A stretch of 25,973 nt of DNA. Origin: JAKAGE01 sp035541415 (GTDB lineage Bacteria; Patescibacteriota; Minisyncoccia; UBA6257; 2-01-FULL-56-20). The notes beneath the pieces were generated by a model. It saw only the letters and a list, made by a program, of their open reading frames with translations. It had not been told where the DNA came from and did not search any database. The stretch spans positions 1 through 25,973 of the forward strand of contig DATKNI010000025.1 in the NCBI GenBank assembly GCA_035541415.1, given 5' to 3'. Below are positions 1-6,923 of the stretch, in pieces. Position numbers and translations under genes: made by a program. The first letter of the stretch is position 1, and every line of letters starts with the position of its first letter.

Positions 1-596
1 CGCTCGTCGACATCCACTCATCGGGCCATGCGCCGAAAGACGACTTGAAGCTCGTGATGAAACTCATCAAGCCCAAGTTCCTCGTGCCCGTCCACGGCTA
101 TTACTTCATGCGCGCGGCAAACGGAATCTCCGCACGCGAAGTCGGCATTCCCAAGGAAAACGTCATGTTGATGGACAACGGCCAGGTCGCCGAACTCACG
201 CGCGACAAGTTTACGATCACCAAAGAAGAAGTCCCCGCGTTCTACGTGATGGTGGACGGCTTGGGCGTCGGCGACGTCGAAGAAGTCGTTCTCCGCGACC
301 GCCGCGCGCTCGCGCAAGAAGGCATGATCGTCATCATCCTGACGATGGACCGCGACAAGGGCCGCATGCTCAAAAATCCCGACATCATCTCGCGCGGCTT
401 CATCTACCTCAAAGAAAACCAGGAGCTCCTCGAAGAAATTCGCAAGCGCATCCGCGGCTTGATGCAGCGGCTGCCTTCGTACCGCGAAGTTGAACCGGAT
501 TACTTGAAGACGTTAATCCGCGACCAGGTCGGCCAATACTTGTACACCAAGACCAAGCGCCGCCCGATGATCCTGCCCGTCATTATCGAAATATAA
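1..596 (+). CDS. rnj: Ribonuclease J, C-terminal part (gene cut by window start)
   Basis: The reading frame is open from base 3 and ends with TAA at 594-596, giving about 197 residues of the C-terminal part. The visible start includes HSSGHA followed about 20 residues later by PVHGYYFMR, which are the late metallo-beta-lactamase/beta-CASP motifs of RNase J (second metal-site His and the PVHGE-type loop). The remainder matches the RNase J C-terminal dimerisation domain, including VGVGDVEEVVLRDR-like and DIISRGF(I/V)Y segments and a final basic 'LY.KTKRRPMILPVI..E' that is very typical of family ends. RNase J is a cytoplasmic 5'-3' exo/endoribonuclease in mRNA decay and rRNA maturation. Most of the catalytic domain lies outside the window. 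The gene ends at a strong hairpin terminator shared with a minus-strand RNA gene. Confidence 0.95.
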   Translation, partial: LVDIHSSGHAPKDDLKLVMKLIKPKFLVPVHGYYFMRAANGISAREVGIPKENVMLMDNGQVAELTRDKFTITKEEVPAFYVMVDGLGVGDVEEVVLRDRRALAQEGMIVIILTMDRDKGRMLKNPDIISRGFIYLKENQELLEEIRKRIRGLMQRLPSYREVEPDYLKTLIRDQVGQYLYTKTKRRPMILPVIIEI

Positions 597-601
597 TTCA
601 T

Positions 602-730
602 AAAAAAAATAGAAACGCCGGCGACGAAGTTCGTCCCGGCGTTTTTGTTCTAAACAATGTATGCCATGAAGCGTACGCTGGATCCGCCCGAGGGGCAAAG
701 TTCCAGCGACCCACGCCTCATACTGCAGCT
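602..730 (-). ncRNA. Probable small structured RNA gene (about 130 nt), family not recognised
   Basis: A complete transcription unit without a convincing protein. A strong minus-strand promoter (737-766) would start RNA near 730, and an intrinsic terminator with an 8-T tail ends it near 602. The RNA can fold into one long irregular hairpin. On the plus strand the pairings are GCGT 671-674 with ACGC 713-716, CGCTGGA 676-682 with TCCAGCG 702-708, and GCCC 686-689 with GGGC 693-696. On the transcript the outer stem extends to ATGAGGCGT with ACGCTTCAT, including one G-U pair. A 23-codon ORF starts inside this hairpin but has no Shine-Dalgarno site. It lacks the GGAA-loop signature of SRP RNA and is too short for RNase P or tmRNA. 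The transcription unit is well supported; function is unknown. Confidence 0.55.
613..648. terminator. Bidirectional intrinsic terminator
   Basis: AAACGCCGG (613-621) pairs with CCGGCGTTT (636-644), with an inner GACG/CGTC extension. On the plus strand it is followed by TTTTTGTTC and ends RNase J. On the minus strand it is followed by a T-rich tail (complement of 601-612, with eight consecutive T) and ends the minus-strand small RNA. Confidence 0.85.
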
Positions 731-736
731 GCTTCT

Positions 737-766
737 ATACTACGGTTTTCCCCCTCGATTTGTCAA
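737..766 (-). promoter_or_regulatory. Sigma70-type promoter of the minus-strand small RNA
   Basis: Read on the minus strand: perfect -35 TTGACA (766-761), 18-bp spacer, -10 TAGTAT (742-737). It lies directly after the stop codon of the SDR gene on the same strand, so its only downstream target before the terminator is the 602-730 RNA. Confidence 0.65.
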
Positions 767-771
767 CATCG

Positions 772-1449
772 CTACCAATCCCGCTTTTTGCCATACTCCC
801 AGAAGAATCCCGATTCAGGGTTTGCGATCGCAAGATTATAGATATCGTTCGCCGCATCTTCCGGCGTGCGATCCGGTTTTTCCGTATCGGACGCAATGCT
901 CACGCCCATATCGGTCTTCACCCATCCAGGCGCAATCGACGAAACGATGATCCCTTTTTCTTTGACGTGAAGCGCCGCAACGCGCGTATACATGTTGAGC
1001 GCCGCTTTTGAAATGCGGTAGGCGCTCGACGTGGCATCATCAATCGGTTCGCTGAAAGATCCGTATCCGGAATCCATATTCAGGATGTGCGAACCGGCAT
1101 GCATAAGCGGGATCATGCGCTCGGTGAAATCAATCAGGCCAAACACGTTCACCTCAAATGTTTTTCGCAGGATATCCATGTTCACCGTCGGATCGCTGCT
1201 GTCGAGCAATACGCCGGCGTTGTTCACGAGTACATCAATCTCGGGCGCAACTTTTTTGATATCTTCAGCCGCACGCGCGATATCCTGCGGCGACGTGAGT
1301 TCGAGCGGCACCGAAATCAAGTTTTCCGATGCGAACGGCGCGGGAGCGCCATGATACGTCCCAATCACCTTCCAGCCGTTATCCAAAAATTTCTTTGCAG
1401 TCGCGAATCCAATCCCCTTTTGCGCTCCGGTCACCACGGCGGTTTTCAT
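772..1449 (-). CDS. Short-chain dehydrogenase/reductase (SDR), NAD(P)-dependent oxidoreductase
   Basis: 225 residues, normal for a classical SDR. The N-terminal Rossmann motif TGAQKGIG (residues 7-14) binds the dinucleotide, NNAG is at 76-79, a Ser is near 127, and the catalytic YRISK (Y144, K148) is followed by the usual PGWVKTDM segment at 174-181. The substrate cannot be deduced. An upstream in-frame codon at 1479 would lengthen the N-terminus, but the ATG at 1449 fits the SDR fold start and sits exactly 6 nt after a TATAAT box, so a leaderless start at 1449 is preferred. It is divergent from trpS, and the minus-strand small RNA gene follows it. Confidence 0.92.
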   Translation of the reverse strand: MKTAVVTGAQKGIGFATAKKFLDNGWKVIGTYHGAPAPFASENLISVPLELTSPQDIARAAEDIKKVAPEIDVLVNNAGVLLDSSDPTVNMDILRKTFEVNVFGLIDFTERMIPLMHAGSHILNMDSGYGSFSEPIDDATSSAYRISKAALNMYTRVAALHVKEKGIIVSSIAPGWVKTDMGVSIASDTEKPDRTPEDAANDIYNLAIANPESGFFWEYGKKRDW

Positions 1450-1455
1450 ACCTGC

Positions 1456-1464
1456 ATTATAACA
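1456..1464 (-). promoter_or_regulatory. Extended -10 promoter for a leaderless SDR mRNA
   Basis: Minus strand: TGt followed by a perfect TATAAT (1461-1456), then 6 nt and the ATG at 1449. No Shine-Dalgarno site fits, so transcription probably starts at or next to the ATG. Confidence 0.7.
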
Positions 1465-1487
1465 AATGAAAACGCCCAAGCAGATTA

Positions 1488-1515
1488 TTGTCTATCCGCC
1501 GCAGCGTGATATCAT
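1488..1515 (+). promoter_or_regulatory. Promoter for leaderless trpS mRNA
   Basis: TTGTCT (1488-1493, weak -35), 16-bp spacer, extended TGa plus TATCAT (1510-1515), then 6 nt and ATG at 1522. It overlaps the same intergenic space as the divergent SDR promoter. Confidence 0.6.
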
Positions 1516-1521
1516 AAGGTC

Positions 1522-2508
1522 ATGAAGCCAGTTCTCGTATCGGGCATGCAGCCCACCGGACGCCTCCACATCGGCAACTATTTGGGCGCCCTCAAGAATT
1601 ATGTGGATACCCAGAATTCCGGCACCTACGAATGTTTCTTTTTTGTGGTTGACCTCCATTCACTCACGGAAAATTTCGATCCCAAAGAAAAGCGCGAGCA
1701 GATTTTAAGCCTCACCGCCGACTATCTCGCCGCCGGTTTGAATCCCAAAAAATCGACGATTTTTTTGCAGTCGCACGTGCCGGCGCACAGCGAACTTGCC
1801 TGGATCTTCGGCACGCTCACGCCGATGGGCGAACTCGAACGCATGACGCAATATAAAGATAAGGCGGCGCGCCAAATTGCGAACGTGAATGCCGGACTTT
1901 TTACCTATCCCATCCTCATGGCCGCGGATATTTTGCTCTACAATCCGAACGTCGTGCCGGTCGGCGACGACCAGCTCCAGCACATCGAGCTTACGCGCAC
2001 GATCGCCCGCAAGTTCAATTCGCGCTTTGGCACCACGTTCCGCGAGCCCCGCGACCTCCTCACCAAAACGCCGCGGGTGATGTCGCTCAAGGATCCTTCC
2101 CGGAAAATGTCCAAGTCGCAGCCTGAAGGCTGTTTGTTTCTCGACGATTCGCCGAAGGAAATCGCAACCAAGATCGCCCGCGCCGTGACCGACAGCGGTT
2201 CGGAAATTGTTTATGATCCGGCCAAGAAGCCCGGCCTTTCCAATTTGCTCGAAATCTACGGCGCCTTGACGCATATGGATCCCACGCTTGTCGCCGAAGA
2301 ATTCGGCGGCCAACAATATTCGGCTCTCAAAATGAAACTCGCCGAAGTCGTGACGGAATCGTTTGCCGAGTTCCGCGAGCGCAAAGCCGAACTCATGGAA
2401 AATCCCAAAAAGATCATCGCCGTCTTGAATGCCGGCGCAAAGAAAGCATCGAACGTTGCCGAAAAGAAAATGCAGGAAGTGCGCGAGAAAGTCGGCATCG
2501 AGATTTAA
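1522..2508 (+). CDS. trpS: Tryptophanyl-tRNA synthetase
   Basis: 328 residues, the usual length for bacterial TrpRS, a cytoplasmic class Ic enzyme that charges tRNA-Trp. The HIGH signature is PTGRLHIGNYLGAL (HIGN at 16-19). The class-specific GDDQLQHIELTR segment and the KMSKS loop (exact KMSKS at 195-199) are intact. The C-terminal anticodon-binding helical part is complete. The start follows a TATCAT box by 6 nt with no Shine-Dalgarno site. It is convergent with the alpha/beta hydrolase, with only 9 nt between the stop codons and no obvious terminator between them. Confidence 0.98.
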   Translation: MKPVLVSGMQPTGRLHIGNYLGALKNYVDTQNSGTYECFFFVVDLHSLTENFDPKEKREQILSLTADYLAAGLNPKKSTIFLQSHVPAHSELAWIFGTLTPMGELERMTQYKDKAARQIANVNAGLFTYPILMAADILLYNPNVVPVGDDQLQHIELTRTIARKFNSRFGTTFREPRDLLTKTPRVMSLKDPSRKMSKSQPEGCLFLDDSPKEIATKIARAVTDSGSEIVYDPAKKPGLSNLLEIYGALTHMDPTLVAEEFGGQQYSALKMKLAEVVTESFAEFRERKAELMENPKKIIAVLNAGAKKASNVAEKKMQEVREKVGIEI

Positions 2509-2517
2509 GATTTGCTT

Positions 2518-3273
2518 CTACCGCTCGCTTCGTGATCCGAGGAATTTTTTGACGATCTTCCAATAGTTTTTCTCCATGATGGCGGAAACTGAAAAGTGCC
2601 CTCCCCTGTTTTTTATGATAAGGCGGGAGCCGGTGCGCTTGGCGAACGCTATGGAGTTTTTGGCGCGGACGGTCCGGTCATCTTTTGCGTGAATGATTAA
2701 AATTTTATTACCGTCGATCGAACGCGCTTCGTGTATCGGACTGTAAAAATTGTCATTCTTTAATTTGAGCAGGTCGCGCCGGTCAAACCGATATCCATTG
2801 CCGAACGCTTCGCGGGTAAACCGTTCCATCGCTTCGACGGATTCTTTGCGAGCGAGCCCAGCCCACGTCGTAACGGGCGACAAAGCAACCGCCTTTCTGA
2901 TGCCACTATTCCGCGAGGCAAGGATTGCCGCCGCGCCGCCGAAGCTTGATCCAATAATGAAAACTGAAGGATTTTTTATCCGGTACACCTTATGCGACCA
3001 CGCATCACGGAACCCCTTGTGAAGCTCGCCAACCATATCGAGGATGTCTTTTTCGGGAGATTTCTTGAGGAAGCGGCCGCCGCTTTCCCAGCTCCCGCGG
3101 TAGCGCGGAGCAAACGCCCAAAATCCTTTCCGGGACAAAAATTCCAAGACGGTTTTGCTGCCGGGCTGGGACGGCATGCCCGGGCAAAGGATGACAACGT
3201 TGCGCGAAGACTTGCGCGGCGGCAAAAATTCGCAGATAATTTCTTTCTTTATTCGCGTGCGGAGCGTGTGCAT
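2518..3273 (-). CDS. Alpha/beta hydrolase (serine hydrolase family), coupled to ileS
   Basis: 251 residues. The nucleophile elbow is GSSFG (108-112, Ser110), with a probable acid at Asp198/Asp199 in 'HAKDD' and the base His226 in 'GGHFS', in the right order and spacing for an alpha/beta hydrolase of the dienelactone hydrolase/prolyl oligopeptidase-like type. An oxyanion region 'CPGMPSQPGSK' lies near 30-40. No signal peptide is visible, so it is probably cytoplasmic. Substrate unknown. The start at 3273 is chosen because it lies one base after the ileS stop codon (TAG-C-ATG), which implies translational coupling to ileS; upstream in-frame codons would overlap ileS by about 100 nt. Confidence 0.88.
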   Translation of the reverse strand: MHTLRTRIKKEIICEFLPPRKSSRNVVILCPGMPSQPGSKTVLEFLSRKGFWAFAPRYRGSWESGGRFLKKSPEKDILDMVGELHKGFRDAWSHKVYRIKNPSVFIIGSSFGGAAAILASRNSGIRKAVALSPVTTWAGLARKESVEAMERFTREAFGNGYRFDRRDLLKLKNDNFYSPIHEARSIDGNKILIIHAKDDRTVRAKNSIAFAKRTGSRLIIKNRGGHFSVSAIMEKNYWKIVKKFLGSRSER

Positions 3274-3274
3274 G

Positions 3275-6200
3275 CTAGATCTTCCTGATGCCAATCCAAA
3301 CGGACTGCCCGTCAATTTTCGTTTCCTGTTCCGCCTGGAATGCATCGGACCGCTTGAACTCGAACGTTCTTGCGCCAACTTCGTCTTTCAGGAATGCCTC
3401 GTTCCGCTCGGCCGCCGTTTTCACATCGCCTGCCAATTCAACGTGAACAGCAATGTCGTCTTTGGGATCAAGACCGGCTTCCTGGCGCAATCCCTGGATC
3501 ATGCGGATGAGTTCCCGAAGCATTCCTTCCTCGCGAAGCTCGGATGTAATCGCCGTATCGAGCTTGATTTCTTCCGCCATGGCCGTGTTGACCTCGATCT
3601 TTTTCACATTCACTTCTTCGGCGAGGATCACAAAAAGATCGTGCGAAAATTCTTTTTTAATCGTAAGTGACGCAAGCGGCTGGCGGACTTTGATCTTGGC
3701 TTCCGAACGAAGCGACAAGCCCAGGCTCGCCAAGCGGCGGACTTCCGCCATGTCGCTCAATAATTTTTCATCATCCGTGCTCGGCTTCTTGCCGCTTTTC
3801 GGCCAGCTTGAAAGATGCACCGATTGCTCGGATTCTTTGTTGCCGCTGTACGGCTTCAAAACGGCATACAACTCGTCGGCAAGAAACGGCATGAACGGCG
3901 CGATTACCTTCGTAACCGTCATTAAACTTTCATAAAATGCATTGAGAAAGCCCGGATCCTTGCGCTTGCGGCTGCGGCGGAGATACCACGTGGAGAGATC
4001 GTCGATATATTCCTGTATGACACGCGTAGCTCTCACCGTATCATAGCCATTGAGCGCATCGGTCACGGTATGGACAAGATCATTGGTACGGATTTTGATC
4101 CATTTGTCCAAAATATTTTCTTCGGAAACTTTTTTGTGATCGCTATCGTTTTTGCGACCTTGGATAGCAAGCTGTCCCGGCTCCGCGTACGTCGTGAAAA
4201 ACTTTGCGACATTCCAAAGAATGAGCGCGACTTTGCGGTAGATGGTCGCGACCGCCTGTTCGGAGAAGTTGAGATTGTCGGCCTGCATCACAACGGAATT
4301 CATGAGGTAAAAGCGCAAGCTATCGGCTCCATATTTATCGATCAGAATCTGCGGATCCGGAAAATTCTTTTTTGACTTGCTCATTTTGGAGCCGTCCTCC
4401 GCAAGGATCGTGCCCGTCGTCACTACGTTTTCAAACGGCGCATGTCCGAAAAGGATCTCTGAGTTAACGTGCATCACATAGAACCATGCGCGCGTCTGGG
4501 CAATGTATTCCGAGACGAACTGCGCCGGGAACCGATGCTTGAACACCTTCTCGTTTTCAAACGGATAATGATATTCGGCAAACGGCATGGAGCCGGCCTC
4601 CATCCATGAATCAAAAATCTCCGGCGTGCGCGCCATGGTTTTGCCGCACTTCTTGCAGGGGAACGTTATCTCGTCGATATACGGACGATGCATATCGGCT
4701 TCACCCGTGTCGTTGCGCGGAATATTTTTCACCGTGAGCGGCCGGATCTCGGCAAAATCAATGAAACCGTCGCGGCCGTCGCGCTTTTTGATTTCCTCGA
4801 TGGCGCGGGCTTCGCTCCACCCTTCGGCGGCCTGCGTGAGCATCCAGGTCGGATAATCGTGCGAAACGATCAAAATATTCTTGCCTTCGTATTTTGCTTC
4901 GCAGTCGCGCAGAAACTCCCACGTGCGCGTGCGGAGATCGGGCAATGATTCCCCTTTTTCGGGGCGCTTGTGGAATCGGTCGGCATACGCCGGGAACATT
5001 TCCGAATATTTTGCGTCGCGATAGCCGGTGAGCGTGGGGCCAAGGTGGATTTCCTCGATGCGCTTATCGAGTTCCACGTGCTTTGGCTTGATGATCGCCG
5101 CCGTAATGTCCGCCGTCTGGGTGGTGCGCGTGATGTCGGAGTGGATCAAAACATCGATATGCTTGCCTTCTTTTTCGAGCAGCTTGTGGAATTTGGCTGC
5201 GGATTTTTCAACCTCTTCTTTGCCGCGCGGCGTGAGGTGCAGATATTTTCGTTGGCCGGAATCAAGGATGTCGAACATGTTGCTCTCGGCTTCGCCGTGG
5301 CGCATGATCCAATACGCATTCTTGGAAGGACCGGCGTGTTCGGCGAGTTCGCTCAAACTGCCAACCGCAACTTCGGTTTTGCAATGCGCGCACTTCCATA
5401 CCGGCACCGGATTGCCCCAGTAGCGGTTGCGGGAAATATTCCAATCCGGCGCGGCTTCCACGCTCTTTTCGTAGCGGCCGTGCTTCAAATGGCCCGGGTA
5501 CCAGTTAATCTCTTTTTCATTTGTTTTTAATAATTGCGGTTTGATTTTTTGCACGTTCACAAACCACGCCGGAATGGCGTTATAGAAGAGCGTCGGGCCG
5601 CAGCGCCAGCAGAACGGATATGAGTGCGTGTGGAATTCCTTTTTGAAAAGCAGGCCTCGGCCATGCAAATCATTGATCACGATCGGATCGGCTTTTTTGA
5701 AATATTGCCCCTTCACAAGCTTCGGAGCTTTGTCGTTGAAAATGCCTTTTTCATCGAGGAGCGGGACCACGGGCAAACCGACTTTCGCGCCGAGGTTGTA
5801 GTCGTCTTCGCCGTAGACGACCGCCGTGTGCACGATGCCCGTTCCTTCTTCGGTCGTCACAAAGTCCGCGGCGTACACTTTGAACGCGTTTTTTGCTTTT
5901 TCGTCTTTCTGCACGGCGGCCACTTCAAAGAGCGGCTCGTATTCGAGGCCGACAAGCTGAGCGCCCGTGAGATCGTGCGATTTCTTTGCATGTTCCAAGC
6001 CAACACTATTCAACCGCGCTGCGGCAAGAATAAAGTACTCACCTTCGTGTTCAACGGCCACATAGGGAATGTCCGCGCCGACTGCGAGCGCAACGTTGCC
6101 GGGCAACGTCCACGGCGTCGTCGTCCAGGCAAGAATATAAATCTTGTCGTTTTCCTTTACGGCGTGATCGCCGATTTTCTGGCCCGCTTTCACCTTGAAT

Positions 6201-6862
6201 TTCACATACACCGATTCCTCGCTCACATCTTTGTAACTGTTATCCATCGCCACTTCGAAATTCGAGACGGGCGTTTCGCAGCGCGGGCAATAAAGCAGGA
6301 CTTTGCGGCCTTCGTAGATGAGGTCCTTGTCATAAATCTGTTTAAACGCCCACCACACCGATTCCATGTAATCGGTGTCCATCGTTTTGTATGAATTATC
6401 AAAATCCACCCACCGCGCGATGCGGCACACCATGGCACGCCATTCGGAAACATATTTCAACACCATACTGCGGCACGTCTCGTTGAACTTCTTGATGCCG
6501 ATCGCCTCAATCTGCTTTTTCCCGGAGATGCCGAGTTCGCGCTCAACAATTTCCTCAATCGGAAGTCCATGGCAATCCCATCCCCAGCGGCGGCGCACAA
6601 AGCGGCCCTGCATCGTTTGGTACCGAGGGATGACGTCTTTGATCGTCGAGGCCAGGATGTGGCCGTAGTGCGGCAGGCCGGTTGCAAACGGCGGACCGTC
6701 ATAAAACGTGAACGGCTTGCCATCGGCCGTCTTTTCGAGGCTCTTTTCAAAAGCCTGCATGGCGTCCCACCGATCGAGCGTCTTTTCTTCGAGTTTCGCG
6801 AGATTAAAACTTTCTGAAGCCTCGCTTGCGTTTTCCGATTTTTTTACTTCCTTTTCGGACAT
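3275..6862 (-). CDS. ileS: Isoleucyl-tRNA synthetase with an inserted histidine-phosphatase domain
   Basis: 1195 residues, about 150-250 longer than usual IleRS. The HIGH motif is HYGH (65-68) after DGPPFATGLP. A CP1 editing domain (roughly 180-470) contains TTPWTLPGN and GTGIVHTA. The 'SRNRYWGNPVPVW' region precedes a zinc-type CxxC. The class I loop KMSKS is at 826-830, followed by an anticodon-binding C-terminus. Between about 505 and 718 sits a complete histidine phosphatase (phosphoglycerate-mutase-like) domain: RHGEAES with His522, a SDITRTTQTA segment (Arg579), Glu603/Glu604, and SHDYP with His668. All core phosphatase residues are present, so it may be active. After the insertion the IleRS frame resumes with HRPYID (725-730). 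The start at 6862 lies 7 nt after an extended -10 (TGc TATTTT). IleRS charges tRNA-Ile in the cytoplasm. Confidence 0.97.
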   Translation of the reverse strand: MSEKEVKKSENASEASESFNLAKLEEKTLDRWDAMQAFEKSLEKTADGKPFTFYDGPPFATGLPHYGHILASTIKDVIPRYQTMQGRFVRRRWGWDCHGLPIEEIVERELGISGKKQIEAIGIKKFNETCRSMVLKYVSEWRAMVCRIARWVDFDNSYKTMDTDYMESVWWAFKQIYDKDLIYEGRKVLLYCPRCETPVSNFEVAMDNSYKDVSEESVYVKFKVKAGQKIGDHAVKENDKIYILAWTTTPWTLPGNVALAVGADIPYVAVEHEGEYFILAAARLNSVGLEHAKKSHDLTGAQLVGLEYEPLFEVAAVQKDEKAKNAFKVYAADFVTTEEGTGIVHTAVVYGEDDYNLGAKVGLPVVPLLDEKGIFNDKAPKLVKGQYFKKADPIVINDLHGRGLLFKKEFHTHSYPFCWRCGPTLFYNAIPAWFVNVQKIKPQLLKTNEKEINWYPGHLKHGRYEKSVEAAPDWNISRNRYWGNPVPVWKCAHCKTEVAVGSLSELAEHAGPSKNAYWIMRHGEAESNMFDILDSGQRKYLHLTPRGKEEVEKSAAKFHKLLEKEGKHIDVLIHSDITRTTQTADITAAIIKPKHVELDKRIEEIHLGPTLTGYRDAKYSEMFPAYADRFHKRPEKGESLPDLRTRTWEFLRDCEAKYEGKNILIVSHDYPTWMLTQAAEGWSEARAIEEIKKRDGRDGFIDFAEIRPLTVKNIPRNDTGEADMHRPYIDEITFPCKKCGKTMARTPEIFDSWMEAGSMPFAEYHYPFENEKVFKHRFPAQFVSEYIAQTRAWFYVMHVNSEILFGHAPFENVVTTGTILAEDGSKMSKSKKNFPDPQILIDKYGADSLRFYLMNSVVMQADNLNFSEQAVATIYRKVALILWNVAKFFTTYAEPGQLAIQGRKNDSDHKKVSEENILDKWIKIRTNDLVHTVTDALNGYDTVRATRVIQEYIDDLSTWYLRRSRKRKDPGFLNAFYESLMTVTKVIAPFMPFLADELYAVLKPYSGNKESEQSVHLSSWPKSGKKPSTDDEKLLSDMAEVRRLASLGLSLRSEAKIKVRQPLASLTIKKEFSHDLFVILAEEVNVKKIEVNTAMAEEIKLDTAITSELREEGMLRELIRMIQGLRQEAGLDPKDDIAVHVELAGDVKTAAERNEAFLKDEVGARTFEFKRSDAFQAEQETKIDGQSVWIGIRKI

Positions 6863-6869
6863 ACCTCAT

Positions 6870-6878
6870 AAAATAGCA
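6870..6878 (-). promoter_or_regulatory. Extended -10 promoter for leaderless ileS mRNA
   Basis: Minus strand: TGc then TATTTT (6875-6870), 7 nt, then ATG at 6862. No Shine-Dalgarno sequence precedes the start. Confidence 0.5.
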
Positions 6879-6923
6879 GAAAAAACGCGGTTTGAATAGG
6901 ATTATCGAACTGCGCTCGCGGCC

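Noticed and set aside
602..730. SRP RNA, tmRNA or RNase P identity for the minus-strand RNA
   Set aside because: No GGAA-loop helix 8 signature, no tag ORF with tRNA-like ends, and the length is too short for RNase P.
657..950. Plus-strand ORF over the small RNA and SDR 3' end
   Set aside because: It has no ribosome binding site or -10 box, runs antisense into the SDR gene, and its composition is not protein-like.
5028..5530. Plus-strand ORFs inside ileS
   Set aside because: Shadows of the real minus-strand frame with Arg/Ser/Phe-rich, non-protein-like translations.
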